Shown one piece after another: positions 43,842 through 53,394 of a DNA stretch of 64,000 bases. The position numbers were made by a program, and so were the translations under genes. Every line of letters starts with the position of its first letter. Position 1 is the stretch's first letter. Source of the DNA: Solibacillus faecavium (GTDB lineage Bacteria > Bacillota > Bacilli > Bacillales_A > Planococcaceae); contig NZ_JACSPZ010000009.1 of the NCBI RefSeq assembly GCF_014836905.1, positions 95,256 to 159,255 of the forward strand. The letters run 5' to 3'. Under the pieces are notes generated by a model. The model ran no database searches and had not been told where the DNA came from. It worked only from the letters and a program-made list of their open reading frames with translations.

Positions 43842-43972
43842 TTCTACTTTGGAGGCGAACTGTTCTACTTTTAGAGAGGAAGGTTCTACATTTCATAAGA
43901 AAGCTTCTACTTTCAACTTGGGGGTTTCTACCTTTTGCATGAGACTGGCTAATAAAGTTCCTGCCTTCTTCT
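43842..43972. repeat. 21-bp-pitch TTCTACTTT array (array B)
   Basis: TTCTAC starts at 43842, 43863, 43884, 43905 and 43926, exactly 21 bp apart. The next unit, GGCTAAT at 43947, keeps phase with a changed motif, and a TTCTT near 43968 may be a seventh. Motif length is about 9 bp (TTCTACTTT); the other 12 bp vary. It lies between the hutG terminator and the rtcB operon. Confidence 0.82.
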
Positions 43973-43998
43973 TTGAGGCGAGCTGTTTAAAACTATAG

Positions 43999-44040
43999 AA
44001 AAAAACCGAATTTCCGCTCAACTATGAGAGGAAACTCGGT
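43999..44040 (-). terminator. Intrinsic terminator of the hut operon
   Basis: On minus, ACCGAGTTTCC pairs with GGAAATTCGGT (one mismatch, 14-nt loop), followed by TTTTTTC. It begins 7 bp after the hutG stop. Confidence 0.9.
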
Positions 44041-44046
44041 CAATTT

Positions 44047-45015
44047 TCATTTCAAATGCACAAACCTCGATACCATCATCGTTAAAAACGCATACGCTCC
44101 AGCTTTGACTGTCTGTAACTCGCTTGTATCCCGATGTGGATCTAAACAAACGAAGTCCATACCGCGTACGATCTCGTATTTCCCTACTTCGTGCAGCAAA
44201 TCAAAAAGCTCATCTGTGCGCATTCCACCAGGTGTTGAGGCAGGAACTCCAGGTGCATACGCAATATCGAGTACGTCCATATCGACTGTCACGTAAACTA
44301 GATCTACTTTTTCAGCAAGCTGCTGCATGACATCCTTTATGACCATAGCCGCGCCTTGACGCCGGAAATCCTTCAATGTAATTCTGTTTACACCGTAATG
44401 ATCAGCAGCACGGATGAGGCTTGGGGCATTGTAAAAGCCGTGTAATCCAATATTGTAAATATCCTCACCACGCACAACACCCGCATCTAGCAGCTGGCGG
44501 ATCGGTGTGCCATTTGTCGGACCATCCGAATCTGTTGCACGCAAGTCAAGATGTGTATCAAATTGTACAATGCCAATACGCTTCCCCGAATGCTTTGCAA
44601 ACGCTCGGACAATCGGTGCTGTAATCGAGTGGTCGCCACCGATTTGTACGTAAAAGCTATTGGGACAGCCTTTCAGTACATCTGTCATTGCCTGTTCAAT
44701 ATTTTCATGACACTGCAAAATATTTGTCCCGTGCAATTTCACATCGCCTAAATCGGCAACACGGAGCGCTCGGAAATCAACATTTTCATCAATAGAATAC
44801 GTCGTGAAGTAATTCCAGCTTTTACGGAAATAATCTGGATACTCCGAAGCTGCAGATGCACTAATCGAAGAACGAGATAACGGAACGCCTGTTATGACGA
44901 CATCAAAGTCATCTGAACATACCCCATAGCTTGGTTCGATCCAGTCCTTCACCTTCATATCTTCATGCTCAATACGGTTCCAAGTAGTCGCCGGGCTTAC
45001 TAATAACGAATTCAC
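44047..45015 (-). CDS. hutG: Formimidoylglutamase HutG (ureohydrolase family)
   Basis: 322 residues. Last step of histidine breakdown: N-formimidoyl-glutamate to glutamate plus formamide. Ureohydrolase metal site: GGDHSIT, FDTHLDLR and VDMDVLD, which supply the two-manganese ligands. It starts at GTG overlapping the hutI stop (GTGA). In isolation it could be an agmatinase or arginase, but linkage to hutI and hutU settles the call. Confidence 0.88.
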   Translation of the reverse strand: MNSLLVSPATTWNRIEHEDMKVKDWIEPSYGVCSDDFDVVITGVPLSRSSISASAASEYPDYFRKSWNYFTTYSIDENVDFRALRVADLGDVKLHGTNILQCHENIEQAMTDVLKGCPNSFYVQIGGDHSITAPIVRAFAKHSGKRIGIVQFDTHLDLRATDSDGPTNGTPIRQLLDAGVVRGEDIYNIGLHGFYNAPSLIRAADHYGVNRITLKDFRRQGAAMVIKDVMQQLAEKVDLVYVTVDMDVLDIAYAPGVPASTPGGMRTDELFDLLHEVGKYEIVRGMDFVCLDPHRDTSELQTVKAGAYAFLTMMVSRFVHLK

Positions 45016-46280
45016 AGCAAGCTGCCACCTTTCACCACTACTTTTCCTGCCTTAATAACAGTATCCGTATGATTCATACCATAGAAATATTGAAGCTGCT
45101 TATAGTTCGGTACGTCTAAAATAAGAACATCCGCCTGCTTCCCTTTTTCAAGTGTTCCAACACTATCTGCTCGATTAATGGCATGAGCCGCATTAATTGT
45201 CGTCGCACAGAGCACTTCTTCCATCGTCATCCCCATATTCATGCATGCCAGATTCTGAATAAATGGCAGGCTAATTGTCGGAGATGAACCCGGGTTAAAG
45301 TCTGTGGAAATTGCTACTGGGACTCCGCTGTCTACCATTAGGCGCCCTCTTGCATAAGGTGCACGTAAGAAAAAGGCTGTGCCCGGCAATAGTACTGCGA
45401 TTGTTCCTGCTTTTGCCATCGCCGAAATCCCTTCATCAGAAGCAACAAGTAAATGTTCCGCTGAAATGGCACCTACTTCCGCAGCAAGCTCTGCTCCTTC
45501 ATATGGTTCGATTTCATCTGCATGAATTTTTGGTGTCAGTCCATATGCTTTACCCGCCTCTAAAATCAGGCGAGACTGCGCTGGTGTGAATACGCCTTTT
45601 TCGCAAAATACATCATTAAATTCAGCAAGTCCAAGCTCCGCCACTTTTGGAATCATTTGCTCAATAATAATTTTCACAAATACATCCTCTTTACCCTTAT
45701 ATTCTTTCGGAACGGCATGTGCACCCATAAATGTTGAAATAACATCTACTTCATGCTCTTCCTGTAATTTTTTTACTACATACAGCTGCTTCAGTTCCGT
45801 TTCCAAGTCTAGACCGTAGCCTGATTTTGCTTCCACAGTCGTAATGCCATGACGTAAAAAATCATTTAAATGCTGACTTGTTTTATCATATAGTTCATCA
45901 AAGGACGCTTCCCGCGTTTTTGTTGTTGTGTAATGAATACCGCCCCCGGCATTCATAATGTCCATATAGGACTTTCCGGCAAGGCGCATATTGAGTTCAT
46001 GTTCCCTTGTTCCGCCATGCACTAAATGCGTGTGGCAATCAACAAAGCCGGGCATGACAATTTTGCCGCGCGCATCAATGACATCCGCATTATTCACTAA
46101 ATGCGGAAACTCATTCTTAATTTCTTCAAGAGGGGCAATCATCACAATACGATCGTCCTCAATTAGAATGCTCACTTCTTTTTTCAAACCTAGCTCGCTC
46201 ATCTGTTCACGGCGGCGAGGTAACTTGACTTCGCTCGCCATCGTTAATACTTCATTTGCATTGTTAATTAAAATAGCCAA
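45012..46280 (-). CDS. hutI: Imidazolonepropionase HutI
   Basis: 422 residues. Zinc amidohydrolase opening 4-imidazolone-5-propionate to formimidoyl-glutamate. GFVDCHTHLVHGG holds the first metal His pair. GAHAVP, KIHADEIEPYEG and the STDFNPGSSPT block with the catalytic Asp follow in the order usual for HutI. It overlaps hutG by 4 bp and lies 6 bp after hutU. Confidence 0.95.
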   Translation of the reverse strand: MAILINNANEVLTMASEVKLPRRREQMSELGLKKEVSILIEDDRIVMIAPLEEIKNEFPHLVNNADVIDARGKIVMPGFVDCHTHLVHGGTREHELNMRLAGKSYMDIMNAGGGIHYTTTKTREASFDELYDKTSQHLNDFLRHGITTVEAKSGYGLDLETELKQLYVVKKLQEEHEVDVISTFMGAHAVPKEYKGKEDVFVKIIIEQMIPKVAELGLAEFNDVFCEKGVFTPAQSRLILEAGKAYGLTPKIHADEIEPYEGAELAAEVGAISAEHLLVASDEGISAMAKAGTIAVLLPGTAFFLRAPYARGRLMVDSGVPVAISTDFNPGSSPTISLPFIQNLACMNMGMTMEEVLCATTINAAHAINRADSVGTLEKGKQADVLILDVPNYKQLQYFYGMNHTDTVIKAGKVVVKGGSLL

Positions 46281-46286
46281 AGTTCA

Positions 46287-47948
46287 TCATCCTTTTAGCA
46301 TCGGCATGTTAATACCTTTTTCTTTTGCTGTGTTAATTGCAATGTCATACCCTGCATCGGCATGGCGTACTACACCCATTCCCGGGTCTGAAATAAGCAC
46401 GCGGTTAATTTTATCTGCTGCAAGCTGTGTTCCGTCTGCTACTAATACTTGCCCTGAATGCTGTGAATAGCCCATCCCTACACCACCGCCATGATGTAAG
46501 CTTACCCAGCTTGCGCCACCTGCTGTATTGACTAATGCATTTAGCAGTGGCCAGTCTGATACGGCATCAGATCCATCCTTCATTCCTTCTGTTTCGCGGT
46601 TTGGCGATGCGACAGAGCCTGAATCTAAATGGTCACGGCCAAATACGATTGGTGCTTTTAATTCACCATTGGCAACCATTTCGTTAACACGTAATGCAAA
46701 GCGGTGGCGGTCTCCATAGCCTAACCAGCAAATTCGTGCCGGTAAGCCTTGCCATTTCACCATTTTTTGCGCCATATCAATCCAGTTTACTAATGCTGCA
46801 TCTTCTGCGAACATTTCCTTTGCCAATGCATCTGTTTTATAAATATCCTCCGGGTCACCTGAAAGTGCTGCCCAACGGAATGGTCCTTTTCCTTCACAGA
46901 ACAGCGGGCGAATATATGCCGGTACAAATCCTGGGAAATCAAATGCATTTTCTACGCCCATTTCTTTTGCATAGGCACGGATATTATTGCCATAGTCGAA
47001 TGTCTCTGCACCTGCCTGCTGGAATTCAAGCATTGTACGTACATGCTCTGCCATCGTTTCCTTAGCACGGCGCTCATATGTTTTGACATCCCTTTTACGT
47101 AAATCAAGTGCTTCAGCTAAAGTCATCCCATTTGGAACATAGCCATTCACCGGGTCATGTGCAGACGTTTGATCTGTCACAAAATCCGGAATGATTCCAC
47201 GATTTAATAATTCACGGTTTACGTCCGCACAGTTTCCTACTAAACCGATTGATGCAGGCTCGTTTGCAGCAGTTAATTTGTTTACTAGCTCCATTGCCTC
47301 ATCCACTGACTCGACAAGGTAATCACAGTAGCCTTCGTTTATTTTGCGTTCGATACGTGCGCGGTCTACTTCGACAACTAAAATGACTGCACCCGCCATT
47401 TTTCCTGCTAGTGGCTGGGCACCACTCATGCCGCCCATACCTCCAGTTAATATCCACTTACCACGAAGGTCCGCTGTTCCAAACTTCTTTTTTCCCGCTT
47501 CAACAAAACTTAAGTACGTCCCTTGTAAAATTCCTTGTGCCCCGATATAAATCCAAGACCCTGCTGTCATCTGTCCATACATCATTAAATTGCGTTCTTC
47601 TAATTCATAGAAGTGATCCCAATTTGCCCATCCAGGCACTAAGTTGGAGTTCGCAATCAGTACGCGCGGTGCATTTTCATACGTTTTGAAAACGGCAACC
47701 GGTTTACCTGACTGTACAATCATCGTCTCGTCATTTTCCAGTTCTTTTAAAGTCGCAATTAGTTTATCGTAGCTTTCCCAATCACGCGCAGCCTTTCCGA
47801 TGCCTCCGTATACTACAAGCTCATCCGGATTTTCTGCTACTTCAGGATCTAAATTGTTCATAAGCATGCGCATTGCCGCTTCTTGTGTCCACCCTTTACA
47901 TGAAAGTTCCGAGCCACGTGGTGCGCGAATATTTGTTTTGAATACCAT
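46287..47948 (-). CDS. hutU: Urocanate hydratase HutU
   Basis: 553 residues, full length. NAD-dependent hydration of urocanate to imidazolonepropionate. [13 protein letters not shown] is the NAD-binding glycine-rich segment, ICWLGYGDR holds the catalytic-region Cys, and [17 protein letters not shown] is the family signature. AAGGGAGC before ATG. Histidase (hutH) is missing from this operon and from the window, so it must lie elsewhere or histidine enters by another route. Confidence 0.95.
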   Translation of the reverse strand: MVFKTNIRAPRGSELSCKGWTQEAAMRMLMNNLDPEVAENPDELVVYGGIGKAARDWESYDKLIATLKELENDETMIVQSGKPVAVFKTYENAPRVLIANSNLVPGWANWDHFYELEERNLMMYGQMTAGSWIYIGAQGILQGTYLSFVEAGKKKFGTADLRGKWILTGGMGGMSGAQPLAGKMAGAVILVVEVDRARIERKINEGYCDYLVESVDEAMELVNKLTAANEPASIGLVGNCADVNRELLNRGIIPDFVTDQTSAHDPVNGYVPNGMTLAEALDLRKRDVKTYERRAKETMAEHVRTMLEFQQAGAETFDYGNNIRAYAKEMGVENAFDFPGFVPAYIRPLFCEGKGPFRWAALSGDPEDIYKTDALAKEMFAEDAALVNWIDMAQKMVKWQGLPARICWLGYGDRHRFALRVNEMVANGELKAPIVFGRDHLDSGSVASPNRETEGMKDGSDAVSDWPLLNALVNTAGGASWVSLHHGGGVGMGYSQHSGQVLVADGTQLAADKINRVLISDPGMGVVRHADAGYDIAINTAKEKGINMPMLKG

Positions 47949-47979
47949 AAAAAATCGCTCCCTTTATTTTTAATATTAT

Positions 47980-49314
47980 TTAGAAGAAGAAAAATGCTAT
48001 TGGTGTTACTAAAATTAGTGTTAATACAACTCGCTCAAACCAAATAATGATCATTTGGCGAATTGTTAGCGGAATGTCTGTTGATAAAATAACTGGAATT
48101 ACTGCTGAGAAGAATAAAATGGCCGAAATCGATACAACTGCTACGATAAATTTTGTAACCATAGCCGCTTCCGTGACGATCATTGCCGGTAAAAACATTT
48201 CAGCAATCGATAATGACAGTGCTTTAGCCGTCAGCATCGGATCCGGAATTTGCAGTAAATACGTAAATGGTGCAAAGATGTATGCCAGCCAGTCAAATAA
48301 CGGTGTATAAATCGCCAGTACCATACCTAATAAACCGATTGATAAAATCGAAGGTATGACGCCCATTGCCATGATAAAACCTTCTTTTAAATGGAGATAG
48401 AGGTTTTTAAGTAAAGATGGATTCTGCTTTGCTGCTTCAACCGCTTCGGTCCACGCCACTTGAAGACGATCCTTCTTTACGATTTTTTCAGGCTGAGGTG
48501 TAGACCCCTCGTAATACTCATCTTTAATTTTATTTAGTGGATAAATCCGCGCTGTAATAGCTGTTACAACGAACGTCACGACTAATGTCACCCAGAAAAA
48601 TAAGTTCCAGTATTCCATTAAATCCAATGTTTTTGCCACTATGATCATAAATGTAGCCGATACCGTTGAGAACCCTGTTGCAATAATAGCCGATTCCCTC
48701 GCTGTATACTTTCCTTCTTTATAAACACGGTTCGTCAAAATTAAGCCAACTGAATAGCTACCAACAAACGAAGCTACCGCATCAACCGCTGATCGACCAG
48801 GTGTTTTAAAAACGGGCTTCATGATTGGTTGCATGAGCACCCCTATAAATTCAAGCAAGCCATAGCAAACGAGTAATGCTAAAAAAATTGATCCAATCGG
48901 AATGACTAACCCAACTGGCTTAATTAGTTTTTCTAATAAAAATGGACCGATATCCGGATTAAATAACCATGCCGGACCAAACCCAAAAATAAGCATGACA
49001 CCTGCAACTAACCCGCCTATTTTAAAAATTGATAACACCATATTCACTTTTGATGTTTTCCATTTTTTCGTTACAAACGGATATAACGCACCGAGCACTA
49101 AAAGAATCAATACATATCCATTCACCAGTGCAGGAGCATATGCAATAAATGCGCTAACTACGTGGTCGACCAATATCGATGATTTCCCATTCCATTCAAA
49201 TGACACAAAGAAACTAAAAATACCGATTAAACTGCAAATAATCATTTTCACAAAAATGCCAATTTCGAATTGATTCGCTTTAGGTATGTCTTGCTCTTGT
49301 TGATACTTTGTCAT
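47980..49314 (-). CDS. YjiH-family membrane transporter in the hut operon
   Basis: 444 residues with about 10-11 helices and the nucleoside-gate-type core (GRSAVDAVASFVGSYSVGLI, then ESAIIATGFSTVSATFMIIV). It is the first gene of the hut set on the minus strand, 31 bp before hutU. YjiH proteins are uncharacterised, but repeated linkage to hut genes makes histidine or urocanate uptake the natural guess. Divergent from the AraC-type regulator at 49472. Confidence 0.78.
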   Translation of the reverse strand: MTKYQQEQDIPKANQFEIGIFVKMIICSLIGIFSFFVSFEWNGKSSILVDHVVSAFIAYAPALVNGYVLILLVLGALYPFVTKKWKTSKVNMVLSIFKIGGLVAGVMLIFGFGPAWLFNPDIGPFLLEKLIKPVGLVIPIGSIFLALLVCYGLLEFIGVLMQPIMKPVFKTPGRSAVDAVASFVGSYSVGLILTNRVYKEGKYTARESAIIATGFSTVSATFMIIVAKTLDLMEYWNLFFWVTLVVTFVVTAITARIYPLNKIKDEYYEGSTPQPEKIVKKDRLQVAWTEAVEAAKQNPSLLKNLYLHLKEGFIMAMGVIPSILSIGLLGMVLAIYTPLFDWLAYIFAPFTYLLQIPDPMLTAKALSLSIAEMFLPAMIVTEAAMVTKFIVAVVSISAILFFSAVIPVILSTDIPLTIRQMIIIWFERVVLTLILVTPIAFFFF

Positions 49315-49471
49315 TTCACCACCCCTTTGTTATACAAACTATAAATCTCTTTATATTCTGAATAAATAGAATAAAAAACTACATTATAGTAAAATTTAAA
49401 TAAAATAAAATTAATCTAATTTAAAAATAGAATTTTTATAAGAAATAGAATTTAAGTGAGGTGATTTTTCA

Positions 49472-50947
49472 GTGAAAATTTTAATTGTAGAACGGGATTT
49501 GGAAGAAATTAAAGGAATTGAATGGTATTTAAAAAACTATTTTATGAGTGATATTGAAATAATTCGAATGATGGATAGCAGTAAAATAATGGCGGATTTT
49601 CAGCGAATCCAGCCAGATGTACTTTTAATCGAAATGGAGCTGGCTTCATTTTCTGTCGAACAGTTTTTGCGTAAACAGTCGATTCCTATTATCGGTGTCA
49701 CAGCTGAGCCTATTTTTCAGCAAGCAATGAAAGCCATCCGCTTAAAGGCCCTTGATCTCTTTGTAAAGCCAATTCCATTGGAGCAGCTAAAGTCTACCCT
49801 TCTGCAAGTTTCTTTACCAAGGCAAACGGCAGTTACGGACAGTCCCCTTCCAATCGAGACACCATTGTATTCGGATTTATATTTAAATAAGCCGGATATT
49901 TTCCCGTTAAAGGGGCGAGGGTTCTTTTTAATCGAGTGTGCCGACTATGACCACAATTTAATGCTTTATGAGTGGCTGATTGAATTGCCTATTTTTCAGA
50001 ATCTTACTGCCCTTCCTTTACAAAAGCGGGTTATTTGCATTGCTGAAACGGATGATTTTGCTATGCTATTGAAGCAACTTAGAATTATGAGCCAGGAGTG
50101 GGAGAAATTCAGTGGAGATGCGCTGAATATTGCTGTTTATGATGGTGACGAAACAACCCTTTTAACAATGTACCAGGCATGTAAAAAAACATTAACCCAG
50201 CGTTTTTATAAAGGGTACTCCCATATTTTCAGAAGCACGCAAACGCTTTATGTGAAAAGGCTTGAACCGCTTCTGACACCAGAAGAGCAGCATCTGTGGA
50301 TTACCAGTCTTGAAAATGGGGATTTAAAAGCAATCAAAGCTTTTTTATATAAACTCACACATCCTTCATCCTATTATCACCAGGATGATGTCCGTATTCA
50401 TTTAACGAGTATTTTAGCGCAAATTCGCCGATTTATGATGAAATACCATCTTCAACAGCAAGCAAAATTGGAAGAACAATATCGTGCATTGTTCCATTTT
50501 ATTTTAGAACACCCGATTTTATATGCAATTGTGCAGGAATTTATTTTGTTTACGCAGCTATTAATCGAGGCACGAAAAAATATGCAGCAGCAACAGATTG
50601 CAGATTATACGGAAATCGCCGTTGAAATGATCGAACGCGATTATAGAAACCCTGAACTCACATTACAAGTTGTTGCAAATGAGTTAAATATAAGTGCCAA
50701 CTACTTAAGCAATATATTCTCAAAAAAGCGAGGTATCCCGTTTCGAAAGTTTATGCAGCAGCACCGAATCCAACAGGCTGAAAAATTATTAATAGAGACT
50801 AACGTGGAGATCGGGACAGTTGCAGAAATGGTCGGCTTCACGGACAGTAATTACTTCACAAAAGTATTCCGTGAATATTATCAATTAACGCCCTACCGCT
50901 ATCGGGTACAGGTGAGGAAAACGGATGGGTCAAAACACGACATATGA
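49472..50947 (+). CDS. AraC-type response-regulator-like protein with degenerate receiver
   Basis: 491 residues. The N-terminal receiver fold (MKILIVERDLEEIKGIEWYL) has the acidic pair reduced to E7/D9. The phospho-acceptor position is Glu54 (VLLIEMEL, where Asp is usual), while the conserved Lys is kept (LFVKPIP). The C-terminal AraC pair of HTHs is intact (LTLQVVANELNISANYLSNIF and GTVAEMVGFTDSNYFTKVF). Glu in place of Asp often mimics phosphorylation, so this may act without a kinase; no kinase gene is adjacent. GTG start, GAGGTGA upstream. Divergent from the hut operon, which it likely controls. Confidence 0.82.
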   Translation: MKILIVERDLEEIKGIEWYLKNYFMSDIEIIRMMDSSKIMADFQRIQPDVLLIEMELASFSVEQFLRKQSIPIIGVTAEPIFQQAMKAIRLKALDLFVKPIPLEQLKSTLLQVSLPRQTAVTDSPLPIETPLYSDLYLNKPDIFPLKGRGFFLIECADYDHNLMLYEWLIELPIFQNLTALPLQKRVICIAETDDFAMLLKQLRIMSQEWEKFSGDALNIAVYDGDETTLLTMYQACKKTLTQRFYKGYSHIFRSTQTLYVKRLEPLLTPEEQHLWITSLENGDLKAIKAFLYKLTHPSSYYHQDDVRIHLTSILAQIRRFMMKYHLQQQAKLEEQYRALFHFILEHPILYAIVQEFILFTQLLIEARKNMQQQQIADYTEIAVEMIERDYRNPELTLQVVANELNISANYLSNIFSKKRGIPFRKFMQQHRIQQAEKLLIETNVEIGTVAEMVGFTDSNYFTKVFREYYQLTPYRYRVQVRKTDGSKHDI

Positions 50948-50965
50948 AATTATTAAAACGTTAAA

Positions 50966-51008
50966 AAAATACCTGTGCCCTCGGTTCAAGAGATCTAGGT
51001 ATTTTTTT
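50966..51008 (+). terminator. Terminator of the AraC-type regulator gene
   Basis: AAATACCT and AGGTATTT form an 8-bp stem with a 22-nt loop, followed by TTTTC. Confidence 0.7.
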
Positions 51009-51147
51009 CTCTATTTTAAACGGATGTTGTAGAGCGAGTCAGCTAATATCCCTACCAGAAAATAAACGGGAAGAAATTTTTTCGATAAAAGCAATTCGCT
51101 CAAATTCAGCTCTCCTTTCCTTTAAAATTAATTTCTTATATTAATTA

Positions 51148-51184
51148 AAAAGCACCCAATTGTTATGTTGCCATCAATTGGGTG
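51148..51184 (-). terminator. Terminator of the SLC13-type permease gene
   Basis: GCACCCAATTG (51152-51162) pairs perfectly with CAATTGGGTGC (51174-51184). On minus it is followed by TTTTTAAT. Confidence 0.92.
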
Positions 51185-51214
51185 CCATGTGTTGTTATAC
51201 GGGCTGATTTCCTC

Positions 51215-53062
51215 CTAAAATGGAAACAGCAACGGTACCGCAATCATCATGATGATAAACATGATGACCTGTAACGGAACACCGATTTTGACGAAATCCA
51301 TGAATTTATAGCCACCCGCTGTTAATACAAGCGAGTTTGTCGGAGATGCAATCGGTGTCGCAAACGCCATACTAGCAGCAGTTGCTACCCCAATCATAAA
51401 TGTATACGGGTTCGCATCCATAGCAAGTGCTGCAGTGATGGCAATCGGCGAAAACAGTACCGCTGTTGCTGTATTACTAACAAATTGTCCGAAAACAACT
51501 GTCAGTAAATAAATCCCCATCAATACACCATATGGTCCGAAATCACCTAGCACACTGATAATTCCTTCTGCAAGAATCGTCATTCCGCCTGTTTTCTCAA
51601 GTGCTGTCGCCATCGGAAGCATTGCCGCTACGAGCACAATACTTTCGAAGTTCATTTTACTGTAAGCATCATCCATATTACGCAGACAACCTGTAATAAT
51701 CATAAGAACGGCCCCGATTAATACAGCAATTACCGCGTCAAACACTTCAAACACCATCAATCCGATCATCAGCAGCATGATGATACCGGCAATCGGTGCC
51801 TTTCCGTTTGCGGCAATTGCTCCTGCCTGCTCACGTGGCTGCCCAACTATAACAACATCATGCGTTTCGCGGGATAGGAGTTCAATTTCATCCCAAGTCC
51901 CCTGCACTAAAATCGCATCCCCGAACCGCAGCTTTTGATCCGCCATATTGTTAAGTAAGTAGTCACCCTTCCGATTAATACCTAAAATATTTAAATTATA
52001 CTTTTCACGGAAACCGATTTTACTTACTGTTTCCCCGATTAAACGAGATTGCGGCGTCAATAAAACTTCGGCTACTCCTATTTTTTTTGAAACGAGATCT
52101 TCAGCATTGTCTTCGATAGGCTGGATAGTTAATGCAAAATCATGAGCAAAACGTCCAACATCATCCGCCATACCTTGTACATATAGCTCATCGCCAGCAT
52201 GTATTACGCTTGTCGGACCCGCTAGCTCTTGATAAGTCATCGGGCGTAAATTAATGCCTTCTTGTACAGCACCCCGCTTAATTTTCATAATGTAAATATG
52301 GTACGTTGCAGGGAGCTTTAAATCGATTAGTTTTTGTTCCAAAATTGTCGACTGTTCGCTTACTACGACCCGGAATAATTTATCATGTAGATCATATTCA
52401 TGAGCAATTTTCTGTGGAGATAATTTATACCCTGCACTTGATTGCGAACGGTTATTTTCATTTGGCAGCAATCTATTGCGAACGAGAACTAAATAAACAA
52501 TAACGGTAATTGTCGCGATAATGCCAATTGGTGTAATTGTGAAGAAGCCTAGCTTTTCAAATCCGTGGTCCACAAGTGTTTGGGAAGCTATTAAATTGGT
52601 CGGCGAAGCAATGAGCGTCATTAGCCCTGACATACTTGCTATATAGGAAAGCGGCATTAAAAACTTCGATGGACTCACCTTGATGCTAATCGCAATCGAT
52701 ACGACAATTGGTAGCATGAGTGCCACTGTACCTGTATTACTCATAAATGCTCCTACAATTGCTACAATGATAAGCAACAATATAAAGAGACGAAGTTCAC
52801 TATCACCGGACCATTTCAAAAGAAGGTTCCCCGCCATTCCTGCAAGACCCGTTCTTAAAATCCCTGCCCCTACAACAAATAGTCCTGCAATCATAATTAC
52901 TACAGAATTTGAAAACCCTGCAAGTGCTTCAGCCGGAGTTAAAATATTTAAAATAACAAATGACAATAGCGCCATCATTGCTACTAGATCCGCACGAATT
53001 CTATTTGTTGTAAATAAAAGGATTGTAACTGCCAAAATAATAAATGTTAACGTGAGTTGCAT
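51215..53062 (-). CDS. SLC13 (DASS)-type permease with two TrkA_C domains
   Basis: About 615 residues. The CitM/SLC13 fold has two halves of five to six helices, each with a SNTGTVALMLP- or SNTATAVLFSP-type SNT motif that forms the substrate and sodium site. Between them (about 200-400) are two TrkA_C (RCK-C) regulatory domains, as in SLC13 proteins of many bacteria. Substrate may be sulfate, dicarboxylate or another anion. I chose the ATG at 53062 (MQLTLTF), with AAAGGA 8 bp upstream, over an ATG at 53095 with none. Confidence 0.85.
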   Translation of the reverse strand: MQLTLTFIILAVTILLFTTNRIRADLVAMMALLSFVILNILTPAEALAGFSNSVVIMIAGLFVVGAGILRTGLAGMAGNLLLKWSGDSELRLFILLLIIVAIVGAFMSNTGTVALMLPIVVSIAISIKVSPSKFLMPLSYIASMSGLMTLIASPTNLIASQTLVDHGFEKLGFFTITPIGIIATITVIVYLVLVRNRLLPNENNRSQSSAGYKLSPQKIAHEYDLHDKLFRVVVSEQSTILEQKLIDLKLPATYHIYIMKIKRGAVQEGINLRPMTYQELAGPTSVIHAGDELYVQGMADDVGRFAHDFALTIQPIEDNAEDLVSKKIGVAEVLLTPQSRLIGETVSKIGFREKYNLNILGINRKGDYLLNNMADQKLRFGDAILVQGTWDEIELLSRETHDVVIVGQPREQAGAIAANGKAPIAGIIMLLMIGLMVFEVFDAVIAVLIGAVLMIITGCLRNMDDAYSKMNFESIVLVAAMLPMATALEKTGGMTILAEGIISVLGDFGPYGVLMGIYLLTVVFGQFVSNTATAVLFSPIAITAALAMDANPYTFMIGVATAASMAFATPIASPTNSLVLTAGGYKFMDFVKIGVPLQVIMFIIMMIAVPLLFPF

Positions 53063-53302
53063 GACCTTTTCCTTTCCAATTGTACTATCACCCATTATAT
53101 AAGAAAAAAACTAACAACCACCCTCAATTTTGTCATTAAAGTGAAATCACGCCAATATTGACGAGAATTATGATGCAATTTTTGTCATTTTTTTCTATAA
53201 GTACGTTATAATTTAAGTATAGATTTATAGTGTGAATTTTCAAATAAAGTGGGTCTGCACCTTCTTATAGATAATTAATATTTTAATATAAAGATTCCTT
53301 AA

Positions 53303-53317
53303 AAAGAATTATTATAA
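53303..53317 (+). promoter_or_regulatory. PerR-box-like operator upstream of katA
   Basis: AAAGAATTATTATAA matches the PerR consensus TTATAATNATTATAA in 11 of 14 fixed positions, with the right half perfect. It lies 78 bp upstream of the catalase ATG, in a region dense with TTATAAT-like runs. PerR control of katA is well known in Bacilli. The AT-rich setting makes chance matches likely. Confidence 0.6.
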
Positions 53318-53394
53318 TCTAGTAGAAATTATGATTTACATTTGTTATATTATAAAAGAAGCAGTTTTCAAATTCATTTTAGGGGGAACTACAC

